A stretch of DNA of 64,000 bases from Akebia trifoliata. Lineage: Eukaryota > Streptophyta > Magnoliopsida > Ranunculales > Lardizabalaceae. The stretch's first letter is position 1, and the number at the start of each line of letters is the position of its first letter. Positions 24,062 through 33,819 of the stretch are shown here, piece after piece. Both the position numbers and the translations under genes were made by a program. Location of the stretch: NCBI GenBank assembly GCA_017979445.1, contig CM030704.1:10833658-10897657 (forward strand), in the 5' to 3' direction. The notes beneath the pieces were generated by a model. The model saw only the letters and a list, made by a program, of their open reading frames with translations, searched no databases and was not told the origin of the DNA.

Positions 24062-24402
24062 TAAAGTCTCATTTTAAATTTATTCATCTTTTTAGGGGTT
24101 TTGGAAATCATTGGATTGATCAAAATGTCATGTTTTACCGAATTGGGCCATAAAGGCTTGTTGGTGAATTTTATTGAAAATTTGGCATTTTTGGTTTTGG
24201 GAGCGGAGCGATGAAGGTGGGAGTACGCCAATTCTTTTTGGTGGGTGCATTAGACCTTTAGGGGGTTTAGGGACCCTTCAATTCGATCAAAATGTCGTAT
24301 TTTATTGATTAAGGCTTTTGAGGCTCGTTGGCCAATTTAATTGAAAATCTAATATTTTTAGGCCCTTCCAAGAGGGGGCCCGTTCAAATTGGGGTGTCTA
24401 CA
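24062..24402 (-). repeat. 5' LTR fragment of the 8.8-kb element
   Basis: About 340 bp that align with 17470-17797, sharing GGTGAATTTTATTGAAAATT, TTTTTGGTTTTGGGAG, GATCAAAATGTCGTATTTT and the GTTCAAATTG(G/A)GGTGT(C/T)TACA end. The remaining ~1.8 kb expected of a full LTR are missing; PMD sequence stands there instead. Confidence 0.75.
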
Positions 24403-24626
24403 CCATCTTTGCCTCAACTTGAATCACAACATTGGTCGTGCTCACTCTCTTCACTCCCCTCTTTACAAACTCATTGAAGTCATCCTCATTGATTCCTTCC
24501 TTACACAATACCAATGTGATCGTGCATTCTATATCTTTTCATGATTCGATTACCTCAAAAACCTGTTTCCTAATCCCAATTTTGAAAACTACCACAAAAT
24601 ACCTTGGTGTTTCTCTCATCTAAAAT

Positions 24627-25069
24627 AACAGCACATTATTCAAACATTACAAAGATTTGGTTCAAGTTATCTATATAATAAATCACAACTATAGGATCCA
24701 TTTTGGTACAATTTTGTGAGTGATAAAAGTATCATTCAACTACAATTTGAAGGGGATGAAGTCCCATTAGTCTATAATTTTATGAGGTCCAACTTATTCA
24801 CTTTATTGTGTTTCCTATTCACCCCATCAACTTTATTTTATTTCCTCTGCTCCTCCCTCCATTTTTTCAATAATATCCATATAATTTTATTATATTTTCT
24901 CTTTTGCCTCCTTTTCAATAATGTCCATCTATCTTTACTATATTTTCTTTTTTATTCCTTTAACCCACTTTATTCTCTTTCCTTATCTCACAATTTCTTA
25001 ATAATATCTCTCCAACTTTATTATTTTTCTTTTTTTACCTTCTTAACTTTAAAGATTTTTAATAATACC
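24627..25069. other. T/C-rich spacer between pseudogene and solo LTR
   Basis: Repeated words CAACTTTATT, TTTTCAATAATATCCAT and TTCCTTTAACCC make this a degenerate simple-sequence stretch. No gene. The reverse complement of similar words recurs near 31395-31480. Confidence 0.5.
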
Positions 25070-26912
25070 TATAGACACCCCAATGTGAACGGGTCCCATT
25101 CGAAATGATGAAAACAATATTTTTCTGTAAAAAAAATTATCTACGGGCTTAAGGGCCAAATTCTTTAAAAATAGGTATTTTTGTTCAAATTAAAGATCCT
25201 AAGACCTCTAAAAGTCTCATGGACCCACAATAAGGCTCTTAACCCCACCACTTTCTCAAACCCTCATCACTCTAACCCTGAACCTAACGTCAAATCTTGA
25301 ACCCATTTTAAAACTCACCTAAGGCCCACCAATCCTCAACCACCCTAAGTCCCACTTTAATCCCATCTCAAAATAAACCTAATCCTAAGCCTAATCCCAA
25401 CCCTAGACTTAAGTCAATTTTAAAACTTAAGCCTTCACCAAGTCCTAAGCCCAATATGCAAAAGTCCATTTTAATCAAACCTACTCAAGCCCAAGCCAAA
25501 ATCTATGTCCTTACCCATATCATCTGTATGATCATAGCCAATCAAGATCTATGCAACTTTGATCATTAAGGGGACACATGTCACTACTATCACTCACCTC
25601 GCAAATCCTTCTACCCAACTTTATCATCATTATCAAAAATTTAACCAACCCACACGCATGTCATAACCTACCCCCATCATTCTTTCTAAAACAATCCAAC
25701 TCACATCTTTTTTCTTAATTAACTCACCTAATACGCACCCTCATACCCCTTTGGACACTTACCACCATCGCCTCCACCCTTCCAAAATATCCACAACAAC
25801 ACCTCTTATTCTTCTAAACAACACCTACACCCCTTAACCACACGTAACACTCAATCCATATGGGTTGAAATATCCAACCCACTTAGGTAAAAAATAATCT
25901 ATTTACATCATTGTCCACATATACCCCTCTCCAATATAAATATAACAAACCTCCATGCCATTATCCTTTACTTTTCTATTTTTTACATTTCTAACCTTAA
26001 AAGCAATCCAAGAAACCTATAAAAAACCCCTTTCCCCTATGAAAGCTCATGCTCTCAAGCCCCTAGGAAATTCTAAAAAAAAATTCAATCTTCTTCTACC
26101 AACTTTCTTCCTTTCTCTAATAATTTTCCCTTCTTTAAAAAGAAATTCATATTACTTTATTAAGGACTCAAGAAGAAGAAGGAAGGCTCAAGCCTCAAAT
26201 TGGGTTAGAGACATGGATATTGCACCTCCTTTTCCATATCCCTCTTCTTCTCCCCTCCCTCATTTTTTTAATTTTATTTAGAGAGCTCTGGGATGTAATG
26301 TTCACCCTTTGCTATCTATTGTAGATCGGACTTCGATTCGGTCGAAAGTGTAGGGGTTGTAATCATTTTCAAAAGAAAATCACTTTAAACCCTCAAACAA
26401 AATTGGCACACACCACAAAATTTGTTTTGAAGCTAAAGGTGATTGGGCCCCTCCTCATTCAATGAGAGTGGGCCCATAACCACAAGGCCAACATTTTTCC
26501 AACTATGTGATCTAAGGCAAGACGTGGTTGTGATCACTTATCTTAATGAGATAATCCCCATGAGACAAGTTGACATTAAAGTCCCTTACATATAAGTGTA
26601 CATAATCGTCGTTTTCCTATAATTTTTCTTTTCTTTTTTATATTTCCTAAAATGACCACATTTTTTTTAAGGTTACCACCTTTTGGTAGAGAGAGAGAGG
26701 GTGATTAACACTTTCCCATTTCTCTAACCGAAGCCTTACCTAGATCTTAGGTGGATCAGTGTCCTAATCCGTACGAGAGCCACTACAAAAAAATACATTT
26801 CCAAAAAAAAAAAATCTTATGGGTGTCCATTCACACCATTTTATAAAAAGAATAGTGACGACTCCAAATCCACATAGTGGTAATCTTCAAATTCGAAGAT
26901 CACATATCTACA
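25070..26912 (+). mobile_element. Solo LTR of the TGTAGACACC family, plus orientation
   Basis: 1843 bp from TATAGACACCCC (first TG changed to TA) to ATATCTACA, flanked by ATACC (25065-25069) and ATACT (26913-26917), a target duplication with one change. A TATA box (TATAAATATA, 25935-25944) lies 865 bp in. Blocks GTAGATCGGACTTCG (near 26320), ACTTTCCCATTTCTCTAACC (near 26709) and GTGACGACTCC (near 26857) match the LTR at 15615-17797 in inverted orientation. No internal region or second LTR, hence a solo LTR made by LTR-LTR recombination. Confidence 0.85.
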
Positions 26913-27250
26913 ATACTCCTTCAATTTTTTTATTTTTTCCATCTCACCCCTTAACCTTAAAGAGGATGTCATGAGCTAACTCTAGTTAATCAACAATACA
27001 AAACCTTATAACACTCATTCCAACAATTTAAATAGTTATTTACATTTAAGATTAGACTCATATAAATCCTAAACCTAAAAATATAAATCGTAAACCTAAA
27101 AATAGAAATCTAAGAAAAAACAAAATAGATATTATTGGCATCCCAACTTTTACTTATTCTCCACCATTCACTTATTTTTTAGAGGGATACTATTGACACC
27201 TTAATTTTTTTACTTATTACATCTCAATTTCTTAAATTATTTATCACACC

Positions 27251-27871
27251 TATGACTGTAACTTGGGTGGATTGACCCAAAGTCAACCCGATTGATGGGA
27301 TAACTTGAGCCTATTTATGTAAAAGATGGGTTAGAATATCTCAACTCGATTTCAATTTGGGTTGAGCTTGGGTTGAGGGTACGAGCAACCCGACTCAATC
27401 AAAACCTGATGTTATATACTAATATAGAAATATTTTATATTAATTATAGATTTTTTATTTAATTTTTTTATTCCATCCTATTAGTATGACTTGTGGACAA
27501 TTAGTTAATATTAATGTGAACTTTGGTTTAGTATGATTTGTCTAAATATTCTCTCAATGATAAGTTTGAAGGTCGTTTGCAATTTTATTTACTAGTAATT
27601 TTGTTTTTGGTGTTATATATATATATTTTTACTATAAAACTTATTTGCTAATTAAAACGTAATTTGTGTTATACAACTAGCACAATCCCCGCCAACCTGA
27701 CAAATTGGACCAAAGTTACCTAACTCAGACTAACCCGTTTTCAAAAGATCAATCTCAGGTTGAGATTGGGTTGGTGAGCTTAGACTCGATGATCGGGTTG
27801 AGGGTTCTACTACTTGGGTTGAGCCTATGTTTATCCTGCAACTCATCTAACCCACCCATGTTGCAGCCCTA
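27251..27871. mobile_element. hAT-like non-autonomous element, 0.62 kb
   Basis: Left end TATGACTGTAACTTGGGTGG; right end reverse complement TAGGGCTGCAACATGGGTGG. TAGGGCTGCAAC termini with GGGT(T/G)GGGTT-rich subterminal DNA are characteristic of abundant plant hAT MITEs. The expected 8-bp duplication is not clear. It interrupts a TATTGGCACC-type repeat. Confidence 0.5.
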
Positions 27872-28198
27872 ATTACAGTCCAATGAAAGATTAAGATACA
27901 TTGTACAAACATTACAAAGGTTTGTCTCAAATTAATATCTCAACATTATAACACTCCTTCAAACAATTTCAGAAGTTGCTTCTGATTATGATTAAGGCTC
28001 ATATAAAATCCTAAAAAAAATATGGAAATCTTAAAGAAGAATATGAGAGAGCTTCTATTGGCACCCCAACTTTTACTTATTCTCAATAGTCTATTTTCTC
28101 TATTTTTAATTGGGTGTAATAATTAAAAGCCGAGTGCCAATATTTTTCTTATTTTTAAGGGTGAATATCCAATTTTCCATTTTGTCCATTGAATATAA

Positions 28199-28425
28199 CA
28201 AAATTCCGAGTCTGGTGCATTGTTCATTATAATTCTCAAAACATGTTTTTTTAGTGAATTCATCATATTTATAATCAACGAATTTACTGATAAAATACTA
28301 GTTGCCATATTAGTGATTTCGTTGGTAATTTATCAACGAATTGGTTGATTATAAAAATGTCGAATTCATTGAAAAACAATATTTTGAGAATTAAAATGAA
28401 CAATGTGCCGGATTTAGGATTTTGT
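28199..28425. repeat. Foldback element with ~85-bp inverted arms
   Basis: Arms 28199-28287 and about 28337-28425 are inverted complements with modest divergence (for example GCATTGTTCATTATAATTCT against AGAATTAAAATGAACAATGT). Both arms encode near-mirror open frames, which explains the matching short ORFs on opposite strands here. The loop is about 50 bp. Confidence 0.8.
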
Positions 28426-28476
28426 CAAAAGTTGAGCACGTTTTGGAAAAAGTCGTGGTGGAGTGACCTCAAGCTG

Positions 28477-28567
28477 GAACCTCAGATTGCACTTCATGAC
28501 GTAAAAGTGGATATGAATCATAGATGCTTCTCATCGAGATCATGTCATGAAGTGCAATGTGAGGTTC
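28477..28567. repeat. Hairpin: 24-bp arms around a 43-nt loop
   Basis: Left arm 28477-28500 (GAACCTCAGATTGCACTTCA...) pairs with right arm 28544-28567 with one mismatch. It could fold as a small-RNA-like stem in transcript form, but it sits inside the MITE cluster, so a transposon origin is more likely. Confidence 0.75.
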
Positions 28568-28687
28568 TCACTTCAGCATTATTCTTTTTTGTAAATATAT
28601 ATATATTTTTAATTTTTAATTGGATGTAATAAGAAAAACTTGGGGTGCCAATAGCAGAGCATAGATTTCTTAAAGTAGTGATGTACA

Positions 28688-28820
28688 CTGTATATACTAG
28701 TAATTAGTCAATGGTATGTTTGGACTCGCTTCAAAATAACAATCCCAGATTCCCCAGGTCCCAAATCTCAACTCTCATCAGGTCTCAACTCACAAACCTC
28801 TCCTCTTCGATCTTCCAAGT
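28688..28820 (+). promoter_or_regulatory. Putative promoter/leader of the UPF0496 gene
   Basis: A TATA-like TGTATATACTA at 28688-28698 is followed by a C/T-rich leader to the ATG at 28821. The MITE cluster ends at about 28652, under 200 bp from the start codon. No experimental start is known. Confidence 0.35.
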
Positions 28821-29993
28821 ATGCTTACTTGCTTCAACCCTAAATCAACTCCTCCTTCTCCTCCCACTTGTTCTTCTTCTTCTTCATCTACCTCTTCATT
28901 TTCTTATTCTTCTTCACCACCACCACCACCACCTCCTCCTCAAGATAATATTGGCACCTCAGAAAGTTCAGATCATGAATCCCCCCCAACAACATCAAAT
29001 GACATCACTGTTGTTAATCTCACTAGCGACGAGTACAGCCTAGCAGTTCAAACCAATTCCTACAACGAGATCTGGTCCAAAATCCACATTGAAGAACCCG
29101 AAGTAGAAGTAACATCCACCCACTTCGTTTCTCAAGTCCTCCAACCCAATCATCAACAAATCAATGATGCTCTCAACAAATCCAAACCCAACAATCTCAC
29201 ACGCCTTGTTTCCTCCTATTTCGACAACAGCGAAAGCTCTTCACATCTCTGCTTCAATCTCAACCGCAGCATCGATCGTGCTCGCACTCTATACGCTCCT
29301 ATCCACGAACTCATCCAAGTCCTCCCTATCGATTCCCCCCTCTCACAACCCCAATGCGATCGCACATTCGATATCTTCTCACAATTCCATCTCCTCGAAA
29401 ACCCTTTTCCCAACCCTGATTCCAAAAACTTCCAAGAAATGCGTCATTGTTTCTCTCTTCTTAAACAAGATCTCGATCAACATCTTCGTAAGGCACGCAA
29501 GAGAACTTATTTTCATCGTCGAGCTGTTAAAAGCTCAGCTGTCTGTCTCATTGGTGCAGGCATTGGTATTGCCGTATCCGCCGTTGCCATTGCTACTCAC
29601 GCACTCGTTGTCGTAATAGCGTCTGCCCCTTTCTTAGCTTTACTTCCCCGGAATTTTGCTAAGAAACAACTCCATCGTATAGCCCAACTTGACGCTGCGG
29701 CCATGGGTACTTACGTGCTTCTTAAGGATCTCGACACGATTGATAGACTTGTGGCACGTTTACACTCTACTGTCGAGAGTGACAAGGTTCTTGCTCGCTT
29801 TGTCTTGGAGAGAGGGAGAGACAGGTATGTCATACATGAGGTGGTGAAGCAGTTCCGCAAGAATCATTCCAATTTCCTTCTCCAACTCAAGGATCTCGAG
29901 GAACATGTCTGCCTTTGCTTTACTAGGCTCAACAGAGCGAGGTCTCTCATCTTGGAGAAGATTCATCTTCAACAAACCCGTAATAATTCCTAA
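28821..29993 (+). CDS. UPF0496 (DUF677) family protein, At3g19330-like
   Basis: Single-exon open frame of 390 residues. N-terminal 50 residues are low complexity (Ser runs, then eight prolines), followed by an acidic/Thr-Ser linker. From about residue 80 it follows the UPF0496 family: SxxY..E.W (EYSLAVQTNSYNEIWSKIHI), NLTRLVSSYFDNSE, CDRTFDIFSQFHLLENPF, a long helix with LRKARKRTYFHRRAVKSSAV, then a hydrophobic segment (about residues 240-275) where family members have a paired membrane-associated stretch, and a C-terminal helical region with heptad-like spacing. Family members are plant-specific and of unknown molecular function. ATG at 28821 is the first in frame and leads directly into the Ser/Pro tail. 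Length is typical. A broken paralogue lies at 15527-24626. Confidence 0.92.
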   Translation: MLTCFNPKSTPPSPPTCSSSSSSTSSFSYSSSPPPPPPPPQDNIGTSESSDHESPPTTSNDITVVNLTSDEYSLAVQTNSYNEIWSKIHIEEPEVEVTSTHFVSQVLQPNHQQINDALNKSKPNNLTRLVSSYFDNSESSSHLCFNLNRSIDRARTLYAPIHELIQVLPIDSPLSQPQCDRTFDIFSQFHLLENPFPNPDSKNFQEMRHCFSLLKQDLDQHLRKARKRTYFHRRAVKSSAVCLIGAGIGIAVSAVAIATHALVVVIASAPFLALLPRNFAKKQLHRIAQLDAAAMGTYVLLKDLDTIDRLVARLHSTVESDKVLARFVLERGRDRYVIHEVVKQFRKNHSNFLLQLKDLEEHVCLCFTRLNRARSLILEKIHLQQTRNNS

Positions 29994-30179
29994 CAAACTA
30001 ATTTGCACTTTTTTTTTTAATGCTTGTAATTGTTGTTTGCTCATATTCTTATGAGGATTGGATAGATATCAACCTTAAGTAGATTTGCGTACATTTATGT
30101 AGAATTTGTTTCTATTTAGCATTGTTATGTAATTTCTATATACACCCTATTAGGGTTCATTGTAATTTATCTGAAGAAG

Positions 30180-30185
30180 AATAAA
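30180..30185 (+). terminator. Possible poly(A) signal of the UPF0496 gene
   Basis: AATAAA 187 bases after the stop codon, followed by an A-rich run. Plant poly(A) signals are loose, so this is only a reasonable candidate. Confidence 0.35.
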
Positions 30186-31129
30186 TTAAAAAAAAAAGGA
30201 ATTTTGTTACCCAGTTGTGCTTTCTTCAAATCATTCAAACACTTGAGAAAGAATTGTATTCACCATATTTATTGGCTATTTTGCTGATATGTTGGGCAAA
30301 AATTTAGATTCTCACTTCGATTCATCATTCTGACATTTGAAGGATAACTAGAAGCTTAACATGTCCTACTTACCAATGAGGAGTCTGTTACCTACCTTCA
30401 TATTTATTGCAAGTTTTCTTTGGGTAATTTGGAATCATTTTACACCTTTATTCAATCATTATGCGTGCTTTCTGGAATCACTTACTTTATTATTCCAAAC
30501 CTGGTCTTCTATGGTGTATTTGTTGAGCAAGAAGTGTCTTGTATTCAGCTTGTTAATTCTTTATTTGTGTAACTGAGGTTATTTATGTAATCACATTGGA
30601 GTATAAATTTATAACTTTGACCTAGGGTTTTTTGTGGTTGAGAGAAAACACATTTGAGGGAGAAGGAGGCGAAGAAGGGTGAATCCCTTTGTACTGCTTT
30701 TCTTGTGATAATAAAGGAAATCTATTGCCTCTAAGGACGTAGCTCATAGAGGGGTGAACCTCGTAAATCTCTGTCCGTGTTTTCTATTTTATGTTGCATT
30801 GCATTGTGTGCCTGCTATTCCTCTTTTGAAACAGTAGTTCGGTAGAGAAAGAATCCTATGGTGGTTAATTCCATTTGCTGATTGTTGGGGCATCAGGAAG
30901 GAAAGAAATTGTCGGGCTTTTAGACGGAAGGGGCATTGTTTTTTTTTTTTTTTAGAAGTAAAAAAGGAAGGAGCATTCTATGCCCCTTTTTGAAGATTTC
31001 TTGTTTGGATGGGAAATCTTTGTGAATGTTTGGGGTAGGCTTTGTTAGGTGTATGCTGTTATGTGGAGGCCACCTCAGCCCCTACCCCTACTTTCTTTCT
31101 TTCTCCACTGTATAGGATAGTGGTTTAAC
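30186..31129. other. Gene-free region with possible LTR remnant
   Basis: Around 30625-30800 are features often seen at copia LTR 3' ends: GACGTAGCTCATAGAGGGGTGAACCTCGTAAAT-type wording in short pieces (GGACGTAGCTC, GAACCTCGTAAATCTC) and a leader-like TTGTGATAATAAAGG. No partner LTR, primer site or duplication was found. Nothing else recognised. Confidence 0.35.
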
Positions 31130-31345
31130 CATAAAGTGGTTGGTGAGATGGCCAGGACCACGCCTCAGGAAGCGGAGGTCCTGAGTTCGATTCCCCCTTG
31201 GTGGCCACCCCTTGGGATCTTATCTTAGTACAACTGGTACGCGTGGAAGGTGTGACATGTGTGTCCCGTGGGATTAGTCAGGGTGCTCTAAGAGGCTCGG
31301 ATACCCAAGGTACATATATACCAGAGTTCGCCTGTGCCTACGACA
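31130..31345 (+). mobile_element. tRNA-derived SINE, family 1
   Basis: A pol III box B-like GAGTTCGATTCCCCC (near 31182) lies about 50 bp after an A-box-like TTGGTGAGATGGCC. Downstream comes GGGATTAGTCAGGGTGCTCTAAGAGGC, which recurs in diverged form at 43116-43270, where the copy ends in an A run. Repeat occurrence and promoter layout favour a SINE over a tRNA gene; no cloverleaf can be drawn. Confidence 0.55.
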
Positions 31346-32084
31346 CATGCATCCTCTTTGGGGTTAAATGGGTAAAAGAGGAAAGATAGTAAAATTGGTT
31401 GGATATTATTGAAAAATGGGAGGGAGGGGAGGGGAGGGACAATGAAGTTGAAGGGGGGTGAAGGGGAAAGCCAATAAAGTGAGTAGTGTGGACCCCACCC
31501 ATTATAGCTGGAGGGTACATTTATTCCCCACAAAAACTGTAGCAAAGTGGGTCCTACGGTTGTGTTTTATCATATATATGATAAAAGTTCTACCCATAAA
31601 AAGCATGTACTTGCAATTTGGTTTCATATATAAGATAATTCACAGCATTTGATGAACAATAACTTCAAACCTTTGGGGGCAATGGTGCTATGTTCTCTTC
31701 TTTTCATTTATTCAGGTTGCTTTTGAAAAATTGTTAATGGCATTGCTACAATGAGATGCAGTAACATCAAACCATGAAAAGGTGGAAAAGAAAAAAAACT
31801 ACTACCTCAACATAAAAAAAATGCTCCTTAGTTTGCTTTGCATGTTTGAATACTTTTATGTACTCAATATTTTCTGTTTTGTGTTATAATTTTCTATCAA
31901 GAATTGACCTCTTTCTAGCTGACCCACCCTTTCTTCAACATATGTTATTAATGAATACTCCCTAAACAATCCCAAAAGTAGAAAAGTCTCTCCCTTCAAT
32001 TCCAATGTCATCACCTATAGTTTTCCTGGCTACCCATGTGGTCTAACCACGGAAAAAGAGTGAGAAGGAAATAACCATCAATGG
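31346..32084. other. Gene-free stretch
   Basis: Contains a G-rich block (about 31415-31470) complementary to words in the 24627-25069 spacer, otherwise AT-rich. No gene recognised. Confidence 0.4.
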
Positions 32085-32251
32085 TTGATGTGTCAGCTTG
32101 CTAAGTTGGCAAGGCCTGTGAGTGTTGATATGCTAAGTTGGCAAGGCCTGTGAGTGTTGATACCACCAAGGCAAGACCTGGGTTCAAGCCTTTATCCACT
32201 AATTACCAACTACTAACTACTAACTTACTTTGCTTTTATAAAAAAAAAAAT
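32085..32251 (+). mobile_element. tRNA-derived SINE, family 2, with internal duplication
   Basis: A-box-like GCTAAGTTGGCAAGGCC and B-box-like CTGGGTTCAAGCC, then a 3' body CACTAATTACCAACTACTAAC and a poly(A) tail at 32240-32251. The 5' part TGCTAAGTTGGCAAGGCCTG is repeated in tandem (period about 41 bp). The same family occurs at 36662-36794 and inverted at 42655-42735. Confidence 0.7.
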
Positions 32252-33683
32252 CAATCCATTAGTGGGAATTGTGGTTTATAAAGCAAAAAAACCTGGTCAT
32301 GTATTAGGTCAGTATTGCTCTGTTTCACCCATTCCAGGATGCTGGACAGGTGAGCTGTTTGGTGAGTGGCTTTGGCCAGTTGTTCAGGTGGATAAAACAG
32401 TAAGGTTCTGGCCAATCTGGAAAAATTCCATGGCCTATAGTTTATAATAAATAAATTCCCTTTAAATCTAATATTGTTTGAGATGGTTATTAAGGTCTAT
32501 TACTTTTAAACTCTACGGTGTGAGGTGAGACATTCACCAGTCAAAGCTTTTAGATGCGAGTATCATGAGTGCATTTTTGAAAAGTAAGAAAAAGTAAAGA
32601 GAGAACTATAAGAATAACTAATTTCACATTCCAAAGTTTATATCCAAATGCGAAATACAAAATCATAAAAGTTCAATTATTAAAAAACTTCATCTATAGA
32701 TTTGTACTCAGCAACACATAGAGTGTAATTACCTTTCTAACTAAAAAAGCATAACATACTAGAAGAAGAAATGGAGCAGGTTTATCATAGAGTGAAGATA
32801 GACGTAACAAGAATAAAAAAAATAGTCGAACGAAGAAGATGAAATAAAAAAAAAGGACTTTCATGTAATGATCCTACTCAAACGAAAGAGAAAATCGAAA
32901 TACAACATATTCCATGGGGCATAGACATTAGTTTGGAGGTGCCAGAATGTCCTGCAATTACCCTTATTGGTGGGCCTTTCTGACTCCTTTTTAAAATAAA
33001 GCACAAGTCTTTGAAGGAAAAATGGCCTTTTCGCACCCTGAGGTAAGCCTCAGAGCGTAATCCTTCAATGCCTCTGAAAACATTAGGTTTGATCAACCAA
33101 CACAAACTGCCTACATTGTTCATTGCTAAAATTGTTCTGTTTTGTGAAAGAGTGGTGCTTGATGATGAAAATTTTGTATCTCATGGGAAATTTACTGAGA
33201 TGTATTGAGAGACCTGTGTAGCTTGTGCCTTATAAAGTGGATCAACCCATGAAAGAAAAAAGGGGGGAATGATAACCTAGGAATGGTTATGTACAATCAT
33301 TGATATTAGTATCGTCCATGGCTTTCTCTAATCTTTTTAATAATGATTTTTATGTTTTTAATGATGCTTTCTCGACAATTGTGATGAACATCAAGAAACT
33401 CGCGCTGAAGTAACTAAGCATGTAGAATGTAATAGAAATTTTGTATATCTAGAAGCTGAAAATAGATTCCAAAGTCATGATATTGGCCATGCAATTACTA
33501 GACTTTCTAAACCAGTCATCTCCGTTTCTTGTTCGATGTCGATTTTCCAACAATCCAAGGATAAAATAGTATTTCCTGAAAATTCACTTTGGAAAAAAGA
33601 GAAAAAACCAAGAAAAAAAGTGAAAATAAAAAAATAAAATGAAAATTTATGAGAATATATACACGTTGGTAACCAGAAATCAC
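32252..33683. other. Gene-free stretch
   Basis: AT-rich intergenic DNA. A minus-strand open frame at 32878-33123 includes GAGGCTTACCTCAGGGTGCG, wording typical of a dispersed plant repeat, and has no known domain. Nothing else recognised. Confidence 0.4.
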
Positions 33684-33755
33684 CTGAGCATGGTGGCCCT
33701 CTCTTGCACCATCACCACTTGGTTTTACCTCATTGATGTATCTCAAATAAAGACC
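33684..33755 (-). other. Candidate orphan exon, 24 codons
   Basis: On the minus strand an acceptor-like TTTTGTCATATCAG precedes, and a donor GTGATT follows, an in-phase 72-nt frame (GLYLRYINEVKPSGDGAREG...). The look is exon-like, but I do not recognise the protein and found no neighbouring exons. It could be a gene fragment or chance. Confidence 0.22.
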
Positions 33756-33777
33756 CTGATATGACAAAACCTAAACA

Positions 33778-33784
33778 CCCCCCC

Positions 33785-33818
<34 letters not shown>
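33778..33818 (+). repeat. Poly-C tract
   Basis: Seven C, one T, then 33 consecutive C. Such long C homopolymers are rare in AT-rich plant DNA. Length is likely unreliable in sequencing and assembly. Confidence 0.95.
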
Positions 33819-33819
33819 T

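Larger units (their letters stand above)
15615..24402 (-). mobile_element. LTR retroelement of the TGTAGACACC family, minus orientation, with nested Harbinger element
   Basis: Borders are TGTAGATAC (15615) and GTCTACA (24402), with target duplication CCATT (15610-15614) and CCATC (24403-24407) inside a UPF0496 pseudogene. Its polarity is minus: the left 3' LTR (15615-17797) has a minus-strand TATAAATA at 16509-16516, and a purine-rich tract (complement of 17798-17812) abuts its start. On the right only the first ~340 bp of an LTR remain (about 24062-24402), aligning with 17470-17797. Internal DNA holds a plus-strand ORF with a plant mobile domain and, at 19460-22245, a nested Harbinger-type element. 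No gag or pol is recognisable, so it is non-autonomous or gutted. Confidence 0.8.
15527..24626 (+). pseudogene. UPF0496 (DUF677) pseudogene split by an 8.8-kb LTR element
   Basis: Two fragments of a UPF0496 gene lie either side of the element at 15615-24402. The left one (15527-15614) reads EINDVRHKTNPNNLIRLVSS against QINDALNKSKPNNLTRLVSS in the intact gene at 28821; the right one (24403-24626) reads LCLNLNHNIGRAHSLHS and then QCDRAFYIFS against CFNLNRSIDRARTLYA and QCDRTFDIFS. Removing the insertion and one CCAT(T/C) duplication rejoins them at the matching residue. A one-base insertion left of the junction and in-frame stops show the copy is dead. Only about 100 codons of the middle remain. 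It was probably a tandem paralogue of the gene 13 kb to the right. Confidence 0.85.
26918..28659. mobile_element. Cluster of small MITEs with TATTGGCACC ends
   Basis: The sequence TATTGGCA(C/T)CCCAACTTTTACTTATT appears at about 27136, 27190 (diverged) and 28057, and its inverted form (ATAAGAAAAACTTGGGGTGCCAATA) at about 28629-28652, the last serving as partner terminus to 28057. Related sequence is at 4496 inside the TIO intron. Other foldback and hAT-like pieces are nested in the cluster. No coding sequence. Confidence 0.6.

Noticed and set aside
29164..29616. 150-residue plus-strand frame inside the UPF0496 gene, similar to a frame at 24432-24623
   Set aside because: Both are out-of-frame readings of UPF0496 sequence; their mutual similarity merely reflects the homologous pseudogene fragment.
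31150..31200. Possible tRNA gene because of a B-box-like GTTCGATTCC
   Set aside because: No acceptor or anticodon stem can be drawn, and the unit recurs as a dispersed repeat; called a SINE instead.
32878..33123. 81-residue minus-strand frame
   Set aside because: Contains wording of a dispersed GAGGC...CCTCAG-type plant repeat and no known domain or exon partners.
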